Positions 35,818-45,279 of a stretch of 64,000 bases of DNA are shown piece by piece; the first letter of the stretch is position 1; each line of letters opens with the position of its first letter. The stretch spans positions 1-64,000 of the forward strand of contig NZ_JACKTY010000004.1 of assembly GCF_025822605.1 (NCBI RefSeq), read 5' to 3'. This DNA is from Mycolicibacterium komossense. Lineage in GTDB: Bacteria > Actinomycetota > Actinomycetes > Mycobacteriales > Mycobacteriaceae. The notes beneath the pieces were generated by a model. It worked only from the letters and a program-made list of their open reading frames with translations. It ran no database searches and had not been told where the DNA came from. Both the position numbers and the translations under genes were made by a program.

Positions 35818-37137
35818 TCAGACGAAGTTGAATCGCTCGGTGTGAACTCGGTCGCCGGGCACACCGAGATCCCCGAGAGCGTCTTCCATCGCGTCCTGCA
35901 TGGCGCCCGGACCACAGATGAAGTATTGCAGGACGCCATGATCCGCCGGGAGATGCCTGCTCAGTACGTCACCGGTGATGAAGCCACGCTCACCCGTCCA
36001 GTCCGGCGGCGGATCGGAGACGACGTAGACCACCGTTAGCGCGAGTTGTGTTGCCAGAGAGTCGATCTCATCTTGAAACGTGGCATCCTCGACACGCGGT
36101 ATCCCGAAGAACAAGTAGCACGGCCGCGTCTCACCACGAGAGGCGAATGTACGCAAGATGCTCATCAACGGCCCGATTCCGACGCCACCGGCGAGCAGGA
36201 CGAATCCCGGACCTTGATTGCGGTCGGGGGTGAACACCCCGTGCGGCCCGTCGAGGTAAGCGGTGGTACCCGGCTCGAGAGAACTGATGGTACGGGTGAA
36301 GTCACCGAGCTCCTTGATGCTCATCTGCACCGAGCCGGCGTCGTCACCATTCGAGGAGAACGAAAACGGATGCTGCGTCAGGGCGAACGGTGAACGGTGA
36401 ATCGATAACCATCCGAATTGCCCTGGCTCGAAGGTGAATCCGCGGTGCCCCTTGGGCCGCATCGTGATGGTCGTGACCCCGCCGGCTTCCTTGCGCACTG
36501 ACGCGATGGTCCAGGGTCGGCGCATCCGGGTCACGGGCCTGATGATGCGCACCCAGCCGAACATGCACAGAAAGCCGGCGGTCATCACGATCCACAGCAC
36601 ACGTTTCCACGGCAGGTTGACGTAGTTGCCGATGAGTTCGACGTGCACCAGCGCGGCGATGATCGCCACCGTCGACAGCACCAGATGTATCCCCTGCCAC
36701 ACCTCATAGGAAATGCGCAGCGCCGCACGCCATATCGAGGTGATGATCACCGCGAGCAAGCACAGAATCGACAGCGTGCCGAACCGACCGGCCCACGGTG
36801 CCGTGAAAGGGTTGACCCGCTCCAGATAACTCGGGTCCACCAGCAGGATCAGCAGGATCGGGTGCGCCAGGATCAACGCCGTCCCCGTCACCCCCATGTA
36901 GCGGTGAAAGTGGACAAGCGCGTCTTCACCGAAAGGTGCGGCGACAGTGCGCACGCGGGCGACCAGCACGAATTGCAGCCCCATCATCGACAAACCGACG
37001 AAGCCCAAGGCAACCGCAAACTCGCGCCAGAAGCCACGGTCGCCGGCCACCACACCGATGGCCGCGAAGATCAGCGGGACCAGGACCACCGCGAGATACA
37101 GTCCGAGCCAGACCACGGCACGAGCAGCAGTTCGCAT
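35818..37137 (-). CDS. Ferric reductase-like (NOX/FRE) flavohaem oxidoreductase
   Basis: A 439-residue protein. The N-terminal half has about six helices with histidines in HFHRYMG, LAHPILL, IHLVLS and VHVELIG, fitting a ferric-reductase haem domain. Residues about 210-305 form an FAD-binding domain (GQFGWLSIHRSPFALTQHPFSFSS) and the end a NAD(P)-binding domain (LLAGGVGIGPLMSILR, YFICGPGAMQDA). The ATG at 37137 follows AGGAGA; the longer frame is a shadow of the divergent MFS gene. It would transfer electrons from NADPH to iron or oxygen across the membrane. Confidence 0.9.
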   Translation of the reverse strand: MRTAARAVVWLGLYLAVVLVPLIFAAIGVVAGDRGFWREFAVALGFVGLSMMGLQFVLVARVRTVAAPFGEDALVHFHRYMGVTGTALILAHPILLILLVDPSYLERVNPFTAPWAGRFGTLSILCLLAVIITSIWRAALRISYEVWQGIHLVLSTVAIIAALVHVELIGNYVNLPWKRVLWIVMTAGFLCMFGWVRIIRPVTRMRRPWTIASVRKEAGGVTTITMRPKGHRGFTFEPGQFGWLSIHRSPFALTQHPFSFSSNGDDAGSVQMSIKELGDFTRTISSLEPGTTAYLDGPHGVFTPDRNQGPGFVLLAGGVGIGPLMSILRTFASRGETRPCYLFFGIPRVEDATFQDEIDSLATQLALTVVYVVSDPPPDWTGERGFITGDVLSRHLPADHGVLQYFICGPGAMQDAMEDALGDLGVPGDRVHTERFNFV

Positions 37138-37246
37138 GCGCAGTTCTCCTCGGCTGGGCTGCGGACATCGTAGCGGTGACACCTCGACGACCCGAACCAG
37201 CCAGCGGAAAATCGTTGGACGCCAACCCACCCGGTCGGCGACGATC

Positions 37247-38548
37247 ATGAGCATGGGTGCGCCGATCGACCAACAACCGCAGGCGCGCGAATCCCGCGCG
37301 CCCGGCGGCTGGCGCGTACTCGCCCCGTTCCAGGTCCGCGAATACCGCCTGCTGATCGCCGCGCTGTCGGTATCGATCTTCGCCGAGGGCATGTGGGCCG
37401 TGGTGATGGCCCTGCAGGTCATCGCCCTGGACCACGATCCGGCTGCGCTATCGATGGTGGCCGCCTGTCTCGGCGGAGGCCTGGTGGCGTTCGTCCTGGT
37501 CGGCGGTATCGCCGCCGACCGGTTTCCGCAGCGCCGCATCATCATCGCGGTCGAGACGGTCAACCTGATCGCGGTGTCGGCAGTCGCGGTGCTCGGAGCT
37601 ACCGGCCGGCTGCAGGTGTGGCATATGGCGGTGGCGGCCGGCACCCTCGGTATCGCGGCGGCGTTCTTCTTCCCCGCCTACAGCGCGTACCTGCCGCGCA
37701 TCCTGCCCGCCGATCAGCTGCTGGCCGCCAACGGTGTGGAGGGCGTCGTGCGGCCGGTGCTGCAGCGCGCGCTCGGCCCGGCCGCCGCCGGTCTTCTGGT
37801 CGGAGCGACGTTCCCGTCGCTGGGCGCCACGACGGTGGCGGTGCTGTTCGGTGTCGGCCTGACGCTGCTGATCGCGACGCGGCCGGTGACCGCCAGCCAC
37901 ATCGACGAACCCGAACACGAGAAGCCGCACGTGCTGGCCGATCTGCGCGACGGGTTCGCGTTCATGGTCCGGACGCCGTGGCTGTTGTGGACGGTGCTGT
38001 TCGCCAGCGTGTTCGTGCTGTTGGTGCTCGGCCCCATCGAGGTCCTGCTTCCGTTCATCACCAGTGCACGGTTCGAGGACGGCGCCCGGATGTACGGATT
38101 GGTCATCGCCGCGTTCGGCATCGGAGGGGCGATCGGCGCTCTGGTGGTGTCCTCGGGGCGGCTACCGCGGCGATATCTGACGGTGATGATGCTGATGTGG
38201 GGTCCCGGCGCGCTGCCGTTGATTGTGGTGGGCTGGACGCATTCGTTCCCGCTGATGGCGGCCGCGGTCTTCATCGTCGGCGTCACCGACGGTGCCGGCT
38301 CGGTCATCTGGGGCACGCTGCTGCAGCGCCGGGTGCCCGCCCAGATGCTGGGTCGGGTGTCGAGCCTGGACTTCTTCGTGTCACTGGCGTTCATGCCGTT
38401 GTCGATGGCCATCGCCGGACCGGTGTCGAAGGTGGTGTCGATGCAGACGATCTTCCTGATCGCCGGTGTCGGCCCCGTGGTGCTCGCCGCGGTCGCGTTC
38501 CTGGCGGCCCGCATGCGCCGCGACGAGATCGCCCATCCGCTGCAGTAA
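37247..38548 (+). CDS. MFS transporter (MFS_3/EntS-like)
   Basis: A 433-residue exporter with 12 membrane helices, starting about MSMGAPIDQQPQARESRAPG. Motif A is GGIAADRFPQRRIIIAV. The pattern with RILPADQLLAANGVEGVVRPVLQRALGPAAAGLL is that of EntS-like permeases. It is divergent from the ferric reductase with about 110 bases between, so a link to iron or siderophore export is possible but unproven. An inverted repeat follows its stop. Confidence 0.88.
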   Translation: MSMGAPIDQQPQARESRAPGGWRVLAPFQVREYRLLIAALSVSIFAEGMWAVVMALQVIALDHDPAALSMVAACLGGGLVAFVLVGGIAADRFPQRRIIIAVETVNLIAVSAVAVLGATGRLQVWHMAVAAGTLGIAAAFFFPAYSAYLPRILPADQLLAANGVEGVVRPVLQRALGPAAAGLLVGATFPSLGATTVAVLFGVGLTLLIATRPVTASHIDEPEHEKPHVLADLRDGFAFMVRTPWLLWTVLFASVFVLLVLGPIEVLLPFITSARFEDGARMYGLVIAAFGIGGAIGALVVSSGRLPRRYLTVMMLMWGPGALPLIVVGWTHSFPLMAAAVFIVGVTDGAGSVIWGTLLQRRVPAQMLGRVSSLDFFVSLAFMPLSMAIAGPVSKVVSMQTIFLIAGVGPVVLAAVAFLAARMRRDEIAHPLQ

Positions 38549-38554
38549 CCACGC

Positions 38555-38603
38555 GATTTCGGCGTGTTCCGTCGCGCTCAGCGCGACGGAACACGCCAAA
38601 ATC
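38555..38603. repeat. Interspersed inverted repeat, GATTTCGGCGTG family, copy 1
   Basis: Left arm from 38555 (GATTTCGGCGTGTTCC...) pairs with the right arm ending at 38603 (...GGAACACGCCAAAATC): 23-base arms with one mismatch and a short loop. It lies between the convergent MFS and CPBP genes and can act as a bidirectional terminator. A related copy is at 49216-49264. Confidence 0.85.
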
Positions 38604-38609
38604 ACAGGG

Positions 38610-39317
38610 TCAGAGACCGAAAACCGGGGGCAGTGCGAGCACCATGATCAGACCCCACACCAGGTGGGTCAGCACCGGTGCGAGCACTCCCCCGGTGGCC
38701 CGACGTTCCAGGGCGCACACCCCACCCAGGATGACGGCCGCGAAGCCGAGCATCGGGTTGCCGCCGGCCGACGTCGCGATGGCATACACCACCGTCGACA
38801 CGATCACCGGATGGTATTTGCCCAATGCGGGATATACCGCACCGCGGAAGAACATCTCCTCGGCCACCCCGTTGACCAGAGTGATCACCACGATCAGCGG
38901 CAAACTGCCCTGGTGCGCGAATTCCAGTACCCGCGTGATGAATTCGGCCACCGGGGGGATCTGCCTGGCCACCAGGCCGCCGACGACGAAGGCCCCTCCG
39001 ACCGCCAGGCCGATGAGCGTCCCGGTGAGCACCGGCCGGCGGCGACGACCCTGCCAGGGCACACTGCCGTAGCGCAGTGGCCCGGACAGCAGCGCACCAC
39101 CCGCCCACACTGCGGCCAGACCGAACGTCAACCAGTAGAAGCTGGGGTCGCCTGGTTTACGGGACAGCGAAAAGCTCAGGAGCGCAGCACCGACCACGAT
39201 CACGGCGACGACCACGATGCGCCGCCGGCGCGCCACCGCGGGCGTCTCGGAGACCGGTTCGGCGACGTGGGTGACGACGCCGATGATTTCGTCGCGAATG
39301 CTGGGCGTTTCCGTCAC
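38610..39317 (-). CDS. CPBP intramembrane metalloprotease
   Basis: A 235-residue protein with about seven helices. The Abi/CPBP motifs are EEMFFRGAVYPALG (about 150-163), where the two glutamates and Arg are catalytic, and THLVW (about 216-220). Members cleave prenylated or bacteriocin substrates in membranes. The stop overlaps the next gene region by tail spacing only; the downstream-strand neighbour 39314 overlaps the start by four bases, indicating coupling. Confidence 0.88.
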   Translation of the reverse strand: MTETPSIRDEIIGVVTHVAEPVSETPAVARRRRIVVVAVIVVGAALLSFSLSRKPGDPSFYWLTFGLAAVWAGGALLSGPLRYGSVPWQGRRRRPVLTGTLIGLAVGGAFVVGGLVARQIPPVAEFITRVLEFAHQGSLPLIVVITLVNGVAEEMFFRGAVYPALGKYHPVIVSTVVYAIATSAGGNPMLGFAAVILGGVCALERRATGGVLAPVLTHLVWGLIMVLALPPVFGL

Positions 39318-40477
39318 GCCGGGTCCGCCTTCGGTATCAGTCCCACCAGGGCATCGAGACCGGTGCGCACCGCACCCGCCAGGGGTCCCGGCACGGAGGT
39401 CAGCAGTGCCAGTGCGGGCCGGGCGATCGGGAGCACGAACGGTCGGGCGAGCTGACGGAGCCGCAGCACGTCACCGCCGGCCCACGTCGCGTCGCTGTCG
39501 GCCAGGTGGTGGGGGTCGGCCAGGCGGTCGACGGGCTGGGGCGGTGGGGATGCAACCGCGGCGTCGATCGCGTCGTCCACGCTGGTCAGCCCGCCCGGGG
39601 GATCCGGCACGACATCGCTGAGCAGCGAGCCTGACGCCGTCATCGGGTAGTCCAGCGACTCGATCAGGTCCACCGCGAGCCCGGTGGGCACCGGCACGAT
39701 CACACCGGCCACCCGCGACATCAACGTCTTGGTCAACAGCGCCTCGTGGAAGGAACTGATCGGCACGCCGGCGCGCAGGGTGCGGGCGGCCCGGACGTAG
39801 CTGCCGATCAACCCGCGATAGGTGGTGGTGTCCGGCCCGACGATGTCATAGGCGCCGGCGGGCACCAGTTCGCGGTCGGCGGCAGCCACCAGGTAGTACA
39901 GCACGTCGCGGATGGAGATCGGGTCGATCGCGTGTTCGGCGAAGGGCGGCAACGGAATCAGCGGCAGACGGTCCCCGATGTAGCGCACCATTTCGAACGA
40001 CGTGGAGCCGGCGCCGATGATCACCGCCGCCCCCAGCCACACCACTTCGGCGCCCGCCTCGATGCTCAGCGCCCCGGCCACCTCTGCGCGACCGGCCAGA
40101 TGCTCAGAGAGCGTGTCGTCGGCAGGCACGAAACCGCCGAGGTACACGATGCGCCCGACCCCGGCGTCTTTGGCTGCCAGCGCCACGCTTGCGGCGGCGG
40201 CGTTGTCGCGCTCCCGGTAGCCGGGTTCGCCGATGCCGTGCACCAGGTAGTAGATGACCTCGACCGAGGCCGCCGGCGCACCGGGCGCGAAGGCCGCGGC
40301 GACCGCTGCCGGGTCGTCGGTGTCCAGCGCGATTCCGGTGACCTCGTCGTGCCAGCCGAAGCCCGCCAGCTTGGCGGGGTGGCGGGTGGCGACCACCACC
40401 TCGTGCCCAGCGTCGAGGAGCTCGCCGACAAGGCGTGAGCCGACGTACCCGGTGGCGCCGGTGACCAGAATCCGCAT
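39314..40477 (-). CDS. Atypical SDR, NAD(P)H-binding epimerase-like protein
   Basis: A 387-residue protein starting MRILVTGATGYVGSRLVGELL. The Rossmann motif is TGATGYVGSRL; the epimerase YxxxK is missing, and the C-terminal part (about 290-387) is a long extension with helices near the end (ARPFVLPIARPALALLTSVPG). The family is related to NmrA-like or complex-I-associated reductases. I chose the ATG at 40477; a GTG at 40486 is also possible. It precedes the CPBP gene in a coupled pair. Confidence 0.85.
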   Translation of the reverse strand: MRILVTGATGYVGSRLVGELLDAGHEVVVATRHPAKLAGFGWHDEVTGIALDTDDPAAVAAAFAPGAPAASVEVIYYLVHGIGEPGYRERDNAAAASVALAAKDAGVGRIVYLGGFVPADDTLSEHLAGRAEVAGALSIEAGAEVVWLGAAVIIGAGSTSFEMVRYIGDRLPLIPLPPFAEHAIDPISIRDVLYYLVAAADRELVPAGAYDIVGPDTTTYRGLIGSYVRAARTLRAGVPISSFHEALLTKTLMSRVAGVIVPVPTGLAVDLIESLDYPMTASGSLLSDVVPDPPGGLTSVDDAIDAAVASPPPQPVDRLADPHHLADSDATWAGGDVLRLRQLARPFVLPIARPALALLTSVPGPLAGAVRTGLDALVGLIPKADPA

Positions 40478-40565
40478 TGTTTTCACCGTAGGGGGTTACC
40501 CATCAGCGGCAAGTTAGGACTGTGACATTCGACCGAGGCGTTTCGAGGCCGATTCAGGGGCCGGC

Positions 40566-41093
40566 TCACGAAGGGGTGGCCACTCGGTGGACCTCGGCGA
40601 GATGACGGTAGACCTGCGCGTTCATGGCATTGCCCGCCACTTCCTCATCGCTGAGTTCACGACGGACCTTGCCCGGAACTCCGGCTACCAGCGACCGTGG
40701 GGGGACCACCATGCCCTGGGGAACGAGTGCGCCGGCCGCGATCAGGGAGCCCGCACCGACGACAGCGCCGTTGAGGACGGTGGCGCCCATCCCGACCAGC
40801 GCGCCGTCCTCGACGGCGCACCCGTGCAGCACCGCGTTGTGCCCGACGCTGACATTCGCTCCGATGCGGGCGGGAAAGCCGGGGTCGACGTGCACGGTGC
40901 AGCCATCCTGAATGTTGCTGCCTGCGCCGATCTCGATGGGTTCGTACTCTGCGCGCAGCGTCACCGAATACCAGATGCTGGCCCCTTCGGCGAGGCTGAC
41001 CTGCCCGAGCAGGCTCGCGTTGGGCGCCACCCAGGCCCGCTCGTGCACCTGCGGGGTGTGTCCGTTGACGGTCAAGATGAGGGGCTCAGGCAT
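40566..41093 (-). CDS. Gamma-class carbonic anhydrase-like hexapeptide protein
   Basis: A 175-residue left-handed beta-helix with repeated hexapeptides (IGAGSNIQDGCTVHVD, IGANVSVGHNAVLHGCAVEDGALVGMGATVLNGAVVGAGSLI). Zinc histidines are likely in VHVD, VGHNAVLHG. The ATG at 41093 has AGGA eight bases upstream; an ATG at 41102 is less likely. It follows the TetR gene by about 17 bases, so the two share a unit. It would hydrate CO2 or be an acyl-carrier-binding homologue. Confidence 0.9.
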   Translation of the reverse strand: MPEPLILTVNGHTPQVHERAWVAPNASLLGQVSLAEGASIWYSVTLRAEYEPIEIGAGSNIQDGCTVHVDPGFPARIGANVSVGHNAVLHGCAVEDGALVGMGATVLNGAVVGAGSLIAAGALVPQGMVVPPRSLVAGVPGKVRRELSDEEVAGNAMNAQVYRHLAEVHRVATPS

Positions 41094-41110
41094 GGCCGAC
41101 ATCCTAGGTC

Positions 41111-41707
41111 TCAGCTACGGACGAAGACACCGGCGGTAACCGCTGCCATGGCGGCGTCGACAGCGCGCTCGGCATCACTGACGGTCAACGACCTTGTTGT
41201 TGTGAGGAATTGGTAGTACAGCGGCGCCGAGATGTAGCGGATCACCTCGGCGGCGTCGGTGCCTCGAGGCGCTTCGCCGCGCGCAATCCCCTCGGTCACG
41301 ATCGGCGCGAATTCGGCCAGCCGGGCGGTGTAGAACCCGGCCAGCGCCTGCGCGGTCTGCGGGTCACAGGCCGCTGCCGCGATGATCGCCTTGAACAACC
41401 TGCCCTGCCGTCGGTCCGACAGCGTCCGGCGGACCAGAACAGCGTTGGCCAGCAGGTCCCCGCGCAGTGTGCCGGTGTTCGCCCGCGGCAGTGACGTCTC
41501 CGCCATGTCGACGAGCAGGTCCGCGACCAGTGCCGGCACGGTTCGCCATCTCCGGTAGACGGTGGATTTCCCGACGCCGGCCCGGTCCGCGACGGCCGTG
41601 AGTTCGATCCCACCCAACCCGGCTTCGACCAGCAGATCCGCGGTTGCACTCAGTACCGCGTCCCGGACCGCGGCGGTCCGACCGCCCGGCCTGGCCGACG
41701 ATGTCAT
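41111..41707 (-). CDS. TetR-family regulator
   Basis: A 198-residue regulator. The HTH (about 10-55) contains AVRDAVLSATADLLVEAGLGGIELTAVADRAGVGKSTVYRRW. The C-terminal part is TetR_C_11-like. It is divergent from the aldo/keto reductase gene, and the CTTAACG/CGTTAAG repeat lies between the two starts. It is co-directional with the gamma-carbonic anhydrase gene. Confidence 0.9.
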   Translation of the reverse strand: MTSSARPGGRTAAVRDAVLSATADLLVEAGLGGIELTAVADRAGVGKSTVYRRWRTVPALVADLLVDMAETSLPRANTGTLRGDLLANAVLVRRTLSDRRQGRLFKAIIAAAACDPQTAQALAGFYTARLAEFAPIVTEGIARGEAPRGTDAAEVIRYISAPLYYQFLTTTRSLTVSDAERAVDAAMAAVTAGVFVRS

Positions 41708-41716
41708 GCCAACCAG

Positions 41717-41742
41717 CTTAACGGGACTTAGGTTTCGTTAAG
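41717..41742. promoter_or_regulatory. Inverted repeat between tetR and aldo/keto reductase
   Basis: CTTAACG (41717-41723) pairs with CGTTAAG (41736-41742), with a 12-base spacer. It sits in the 91-base divergent gap. A second, weaker repeat GTCCC/GGGAC spans 41762-41775. Both are candidate TetR sites. Confidence 0.5.
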
Positions 41743-41798
41743 TCACACCGGGTGTTACGGTGTCCCTATCGGGACTATCTTCCCATTAAGGAGCGGTG

Positions 41799-42839
41799 AT
41801 GGAGTATCGGCGAGTTGGTCGTTCTGGTTTGGTGGTATCCGAATTAAGCTTCGGCGCAGCCACTTTCGGCGGTCGCGGCGAGTTTTTCAGCGCGTGGGGC
41901 AGCACTGACCTTGCCCAGGCCAGAGCCATCGTGGAGGTGTGCCTGGAGGCCGGCATCACGATGTTCGACACCGCCGACGTGTATTCCGACGGAGCGTCCG
42001 AGGAGGTGCTGGGCGCAGCCCTGGATGGACGGCGGGACGACGTGGTGATCTCCACCAAGATGGCGTTGCCGCTCGGTGGCGGCCCCACCGACTGGGGCAC
42101 GTCCCGCTCGCGGCTGATCGGGGGTGTGGAGAAGTCGTTGCGCAGGCTGCGAACCGACCGTATCGACCTGTTCCAGCTGCACAGCTACGACGCCTACACC
42201 CCGATCGCAGAGGTGCTCGACACTCTCGATGTACTGGTCCAGCAGGGGAAGATCCGCTATACCGGGGTGTCCAACTTCCACGGCTGGCAGTTGATGAAGT
42301 CGTTGGCGATGGCCGACGCCAACCAGCAGCCTCGTTATGTCGCGCATCAGGTCTATTACTCGTTGATCGGCCGGGACTACGAGTGGGAACTGATGCCCCT
42401 CGCCCTGGCGGAAGGGGTGGGCGCCCTGGTGTGGAGTCCACTCGGCTGGGGGCGGCTGACCGGCAAGATTCGCCGCGGACAGCCGCTGCCCGCGAGGAGT
42501 CGGTTGCACGCGACGGCCGACGCGGGGCCACCCGTTGAGGACGCGATGCTCTACGACGTGGTCGACGTACTCGACGCCGTCGCGACCGAGACCGGCAAGT
42601 CGGTTCCGCAGGTGGCGTTGAACTGGCTGCTGCGCCGCCCGACAGTCTCCTCGGTGATCGTCGGGGCGCGGGATGAAGCACAGTTGCGGGAGAACCTCGG
42701 CGCGGTCGGCTGGCGGTTGACCGACGACCAGATCAGCCGACTCGACGCGGCCAGCGGCCGGGAGGCCCCGTATCCCTATTTCCCATACTTCCGCCAGGCG
42801 GGATTCGCCCAGCTCAACCCACCGCTGCTGCGCCGATAA
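41799..42839 (+). CDS. Aldo/keto reductase (Kv-beta-like)
   Basis: A 346-residue TIM-barrel oxidoreductase. The catalytic tyrosine is Y62 in FDTADVYSDG; the catalytic Lys lies in VVISTKMALP and the His in LFQLHSYD. NADPH binding residues are in SVIVGARDEAQLRENL. The ATG at 41799 follows AAGGAG. The divergent TetR regulator may sense the substrate. The reaction is unknown; related proteins reduce aldehydes. Confidence 0.92.
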   Translation: MEYRRVGRSGLVVSELSFGAATFGGRGEFFSAWGSTDLAQARAIVEVCLEAGITMFDTADVYSDGASEEVLGAALDGRRDDVVISTKMALPLGGGPTDWGTSRSRLIGGVEKSLRRLRTDRIDLFQLHSYDAYTPIAEVLDTLDVLVQQGKIRYTGVSNFHGWQLMKSLAMADANQQPRYVAHQVYYSLIGRDYEWELMPLALAEGVGALVWSPLGWGRLTGKIRRGQPLPARSRLHATADAGPPVEDAMLYDVVDVLDAVATETGKSVPQVALNWLLRRPTVSSVIVGARDEAQLRENLGAVGWRLTDDQISRLDAASGREAPYPYFPYFRQAGFAQLNPPLLRR

Positions 42840-42843
42840 ACCG

Positions 42844-42900
42844 TCAAACCCCTTGATAGAACTTGCGGTAACTCGACGGGGAGATGCCGAGTCCTGTTCG
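42844..42900 (-). pseudogene. Remnant of an AraC-family regulator C-terminus
   Basis: The minus strand reads R-T-G-L-G-I-S-P-S-S-Y-R-K-F-Y-Q-G-V then stop, the typical end of an AraC HTH domain (RTG.SP..YR). Upstream in the same frame no AraC domain continues. It is probably a leftover of a deleted or recombined gene in the gap after the aldo/keto reductase. Confidence 0.5.
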
Positions 42901-42960
42901 ATCCCCAGCGCCAACGATCACAGCATGCCGACGACGGTGGCGGCGGGGCTGCTGTGTCTG

Positions 42961-44157
42961 TCAGTCCGCCGACCGCGCCTTGCGGTAGACGACCATCTCG
43001 CGGGACAAGACGCGACGCAGCCGGGGCTCACGGCTGCAGGCGACCGCCAGCACGGTCAGTAGCAGCCACAGGATCACTGCGCTGGCCAGCACCATCGCAA
43101 AAGCCGCCCAGGTGCCGCCCTTCATCTCGGCGGCGGCCGTCTGCCGGGCCCACAGCCGCCAATAGATCATCAGGTTGACCGTCAGCCCGACACCGTAGGA
43201 GATGGCGAACGAGAACAGGTACGGCAGCCAGGTCCCGTCGCCGAATCGGGCCGAAAGTGGTTCGTGCCGAATCGGATACACCACCGACAACACGTTGCCG
43301 ACGCCGAGCCAGATGAACACCATGGTGATGAGCTGGTCGACGAGCGCCGCCGGATTGCCGAAGCCCGCGACCGCGAGCAGCACGACCACCGGCAGCCCGG
43401 CGGCCGTCACCAGGGCGGCCATCGCCAGGTTTTTCGACACCAGCAGACGCCACAGCCGCTCACCGGTAGCCAGTGCACTGCGGACCCGCTCAGCCTCGAA
43501 ACACAGGGCGTTGGTGCACACCACGCTGCCGACCACGGCCGAGAACAAGTACAGCGTCAACCGGGGCGCGTCGTAGTCCGCGAATCCGCTGATCTCGTAG
43601 AACGCCACCAGCGACAGGCTGACGGCCAGCGTGATCACCAGGCGGATCAGGATGGACCGCGGCTTGTCGGCCCAGACGTGCCGCACCTCGTCACGGATGC
43701 GGGCACCGAGATCGCGCAGCGCCGTGCCCACCCCGCCGAAGACATCGCGCCGCCCCGCGGGGCGCACGGCTGTGTCGGCGGTCAGCCGATTGGCCTCGGC
43801 CACTGCCAGGATCGCCTCGGCCACCGCCACCCGCGCCAACCCGACCGCGACGAGAGCGTCGGCGTCCGCCGATACCGATGCCGATGCCGCCCCGATGTCT
43901 GCGACGCCGCGCAGATAGTCATGGGCGCGCGCCCGCCAGTGCGGTGAGGCCCCGGCCACTCCGATATCGCCGATGACCGCCGCCTCGGCTGCGATCAGCT
44001 GCGAGCGCGCTCCGGCCACCACAGCGGCCAGTGCGCTGCCGTCATCCCACTGGGCGGCCGCCACAGCGGCGTCGATCCGGGCGAGTTCGCCGACGAGTGA
44101 GCGGAGTTCTTCGAGGGCAGCGGACGCCGCTGCGGACGGGTCGGCCTCCGAGGTCAT
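42961..44157 (-). CDS. Unknown membrane protein with coiled-coil N-terminus
   Basis: A 398-residue protein. The first 145 residues are Ala-rich and helical, probably cytoplasmic. A charged region follows (about 150-185) and then about six membrane helices (VITLAVSLSLVAFYEISGF, LFSAVVGSVVCTNALCF, MAALVTAAGLPVVVLLAVAGF and others). The pattern resembles ABC-2-type permeases but no ATPase gene is adjacent. The start is plausible but not supported by a strong ribosome site. Family not recognised. Confidence 0.7.
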   Translation of the reverse strand: MTSEADPSAAASAALEELRSLVGELARIDAAVAAAQWDDGSALAAVVAGARSQLIAAEAAVIGDIGVAGASPHWRARAHDYLRGVADIGAASASVSADADALVAVGLARVAVAEAILAVAEANRLTADTAVRPAGRRDVFGGVGTALRDLGARIRDEVRHVWADKPRSILIRLVITLAVSLSLVAFYEISGFADYDAPRLTLYLFSAVVGSVVCTNALCFEAERVRSALATGERLWRLLVSKNLAMAALVTAAGLPVVVLLAVAGFGNPAALVDQLITMVFIWLGVGNVLSVVYPIRHEPLSARFGDGTWLPYLFSFAISYGVGLTVNLMIYWRLWARQTAAAEMKGGTWAAFAMVLASAVILWLLLTVLAVACSREPRLRRVLSREMVVYRKARSAD

Positions 44158-44466
44158 GGAACTACTGAACCATTACTGCGCCGGCGGCGCGTTCGCGGTG
44201 CAGGCGGGCCCGGAGTCACCGCCGGCGGGTGCGCAGGGCCTCTACCTGCGGCCGGGGCCGCACTGCGGCGGTCCACCCGAGCAGCCCCTGACCTGCTCGT
44301 TTTGGGAGCCCCGCAAGGCTGTGCTTACGATTCGAGGTGGTTTGATGCGTGACACGATGCGCACCGTCGGATCTCGGTGACCAGAAAAGACACCGCATTC
44401 GTGCGTAACGCCCGACGATGGCGCGACGACGTACGAGGCAATAGGAGCCAGCCAAATGGAGCAGAT
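44158..44466. other. Intergenic region without a supported gene
   Basis: About 309 bases between the membrane-protein gene and the fasciclin gene. The fasciclin frame is open upstream to a GTG at 44377, but without signal-peptide logic or ribosome site. No clear operator, RNA gene or repeat is seen. Confidence 0.5.
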
Positions 44467-45228
44467 GTGACGACTCGCACCAAGACCTTAGGCGTGGCCG
44501 CAGCCATCACTGCCATCGCGTTTTCCATCCCCACGGCCGTGACCGCTTCGGCAGATGACCCGACGCCGACGCCGACCACCACGGTCTCGACGCCGGTGGC
44601 TCCCATCCCCGACCCGCAGGGTCCGGGATGCGACGCGTACAAGGCGGGCCTGCCTGCCGGAGGCGCGACTGCCGTCGCGAAGCTGTCGGCCAGCCAGGCG
44701 ATCGCCGCCAACCCTGATCTCAAGACGTTCAACGCAGCGATCTCGGGTCAGCTGAACCCGGCGGTCAACATCGTCAGTGTCCTGGACAACGGCCCCTACA
44801 TCGTGTTCGCTCCGACCGACGAGGCGTTCGCCAAGCTGGATCCCGCGCAGCTGGACGCGCTCAAGGCCGATCCGGCCGCGCTGACCTCGCTGGTCTACTA
44901 CCACATGGTGTTGGGTCTGCTGGGCGCCGACGAGGTGCACGGCAAGTTCCCGACGCAGCAGGGCAAGCAGATCACCGTCACCGGCAAAGGCGGCGACATC
45001 AAGGTCGACGATGTCGCGAAGGTCGTCTGCGGCGACATCCAGCCGGCGAACTCCAGGATCTACATGATCGACACGGTGCTGAATCCGGCCGACGCACTGC
45101 CGGGCAACGAGACGGCTACCACCTCGCCGACGAGCACCACGGCGACCACCCCGACGACACCGTCGACCACGGCGGCGACACCGACGTCGTCCGCACCGGC
45201 CGCCGCGCCCGCGTCTCCGACAGCTTGA
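44467..45228 (+). CDS. Secreted fasciclin (FAS1) domain protein
   Basis: A 253-residue exported protein. The GTG at 44467 follows GGAGCAG and gives a proper signal peptide (RTKTLGVAAAITAIAFSIPTAVTASA). The FAS1 domain (about 70-195) contains VFAPTDEAFAKL and SRIYMIDTVLNP, as in MPT70/MPT83-type proteins. A Thr/Pro/Ala-rich tail of about 50 residues follows, without LPxTG. It probably mediates adhesion or stays wall-associated. Confidence 0.88.
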   Translation: MTTRTKTLGVAAAITAIAFSIPTAVTASADDPTPTPTTTVSTPVAPIPDPQGPGCDAYKAGLPAGGATAVAKLSASQAIAANPDLKTFNAAISGQLNPAVNIVSVLDNGPYIVFAPTDEAFAKLDPAQLDALKADPAALTSLVYYHMVLGLLGADEVHGKFPTQQGKQITVTGKGGDIKVDDVAKVVCGDIQPANSRIYMIDTVLNPADALPGNETATTSPTSTTATTPTTPSTTAATPTSSAPAAAPASPTA

Positions 45229-45279
45229 TCGGAACCGCACCACAGCGCGGGCGGCGGTATCGATGATTCACTTGCGGGC

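Noticed and set aside
37138..37644. Longer N-terminus for the ferric reductase
   Set aside because: The extra residues overlap the divergent MFS gene; the ATG at 37137 has a strong ribosome site and starts the first membrane helix.
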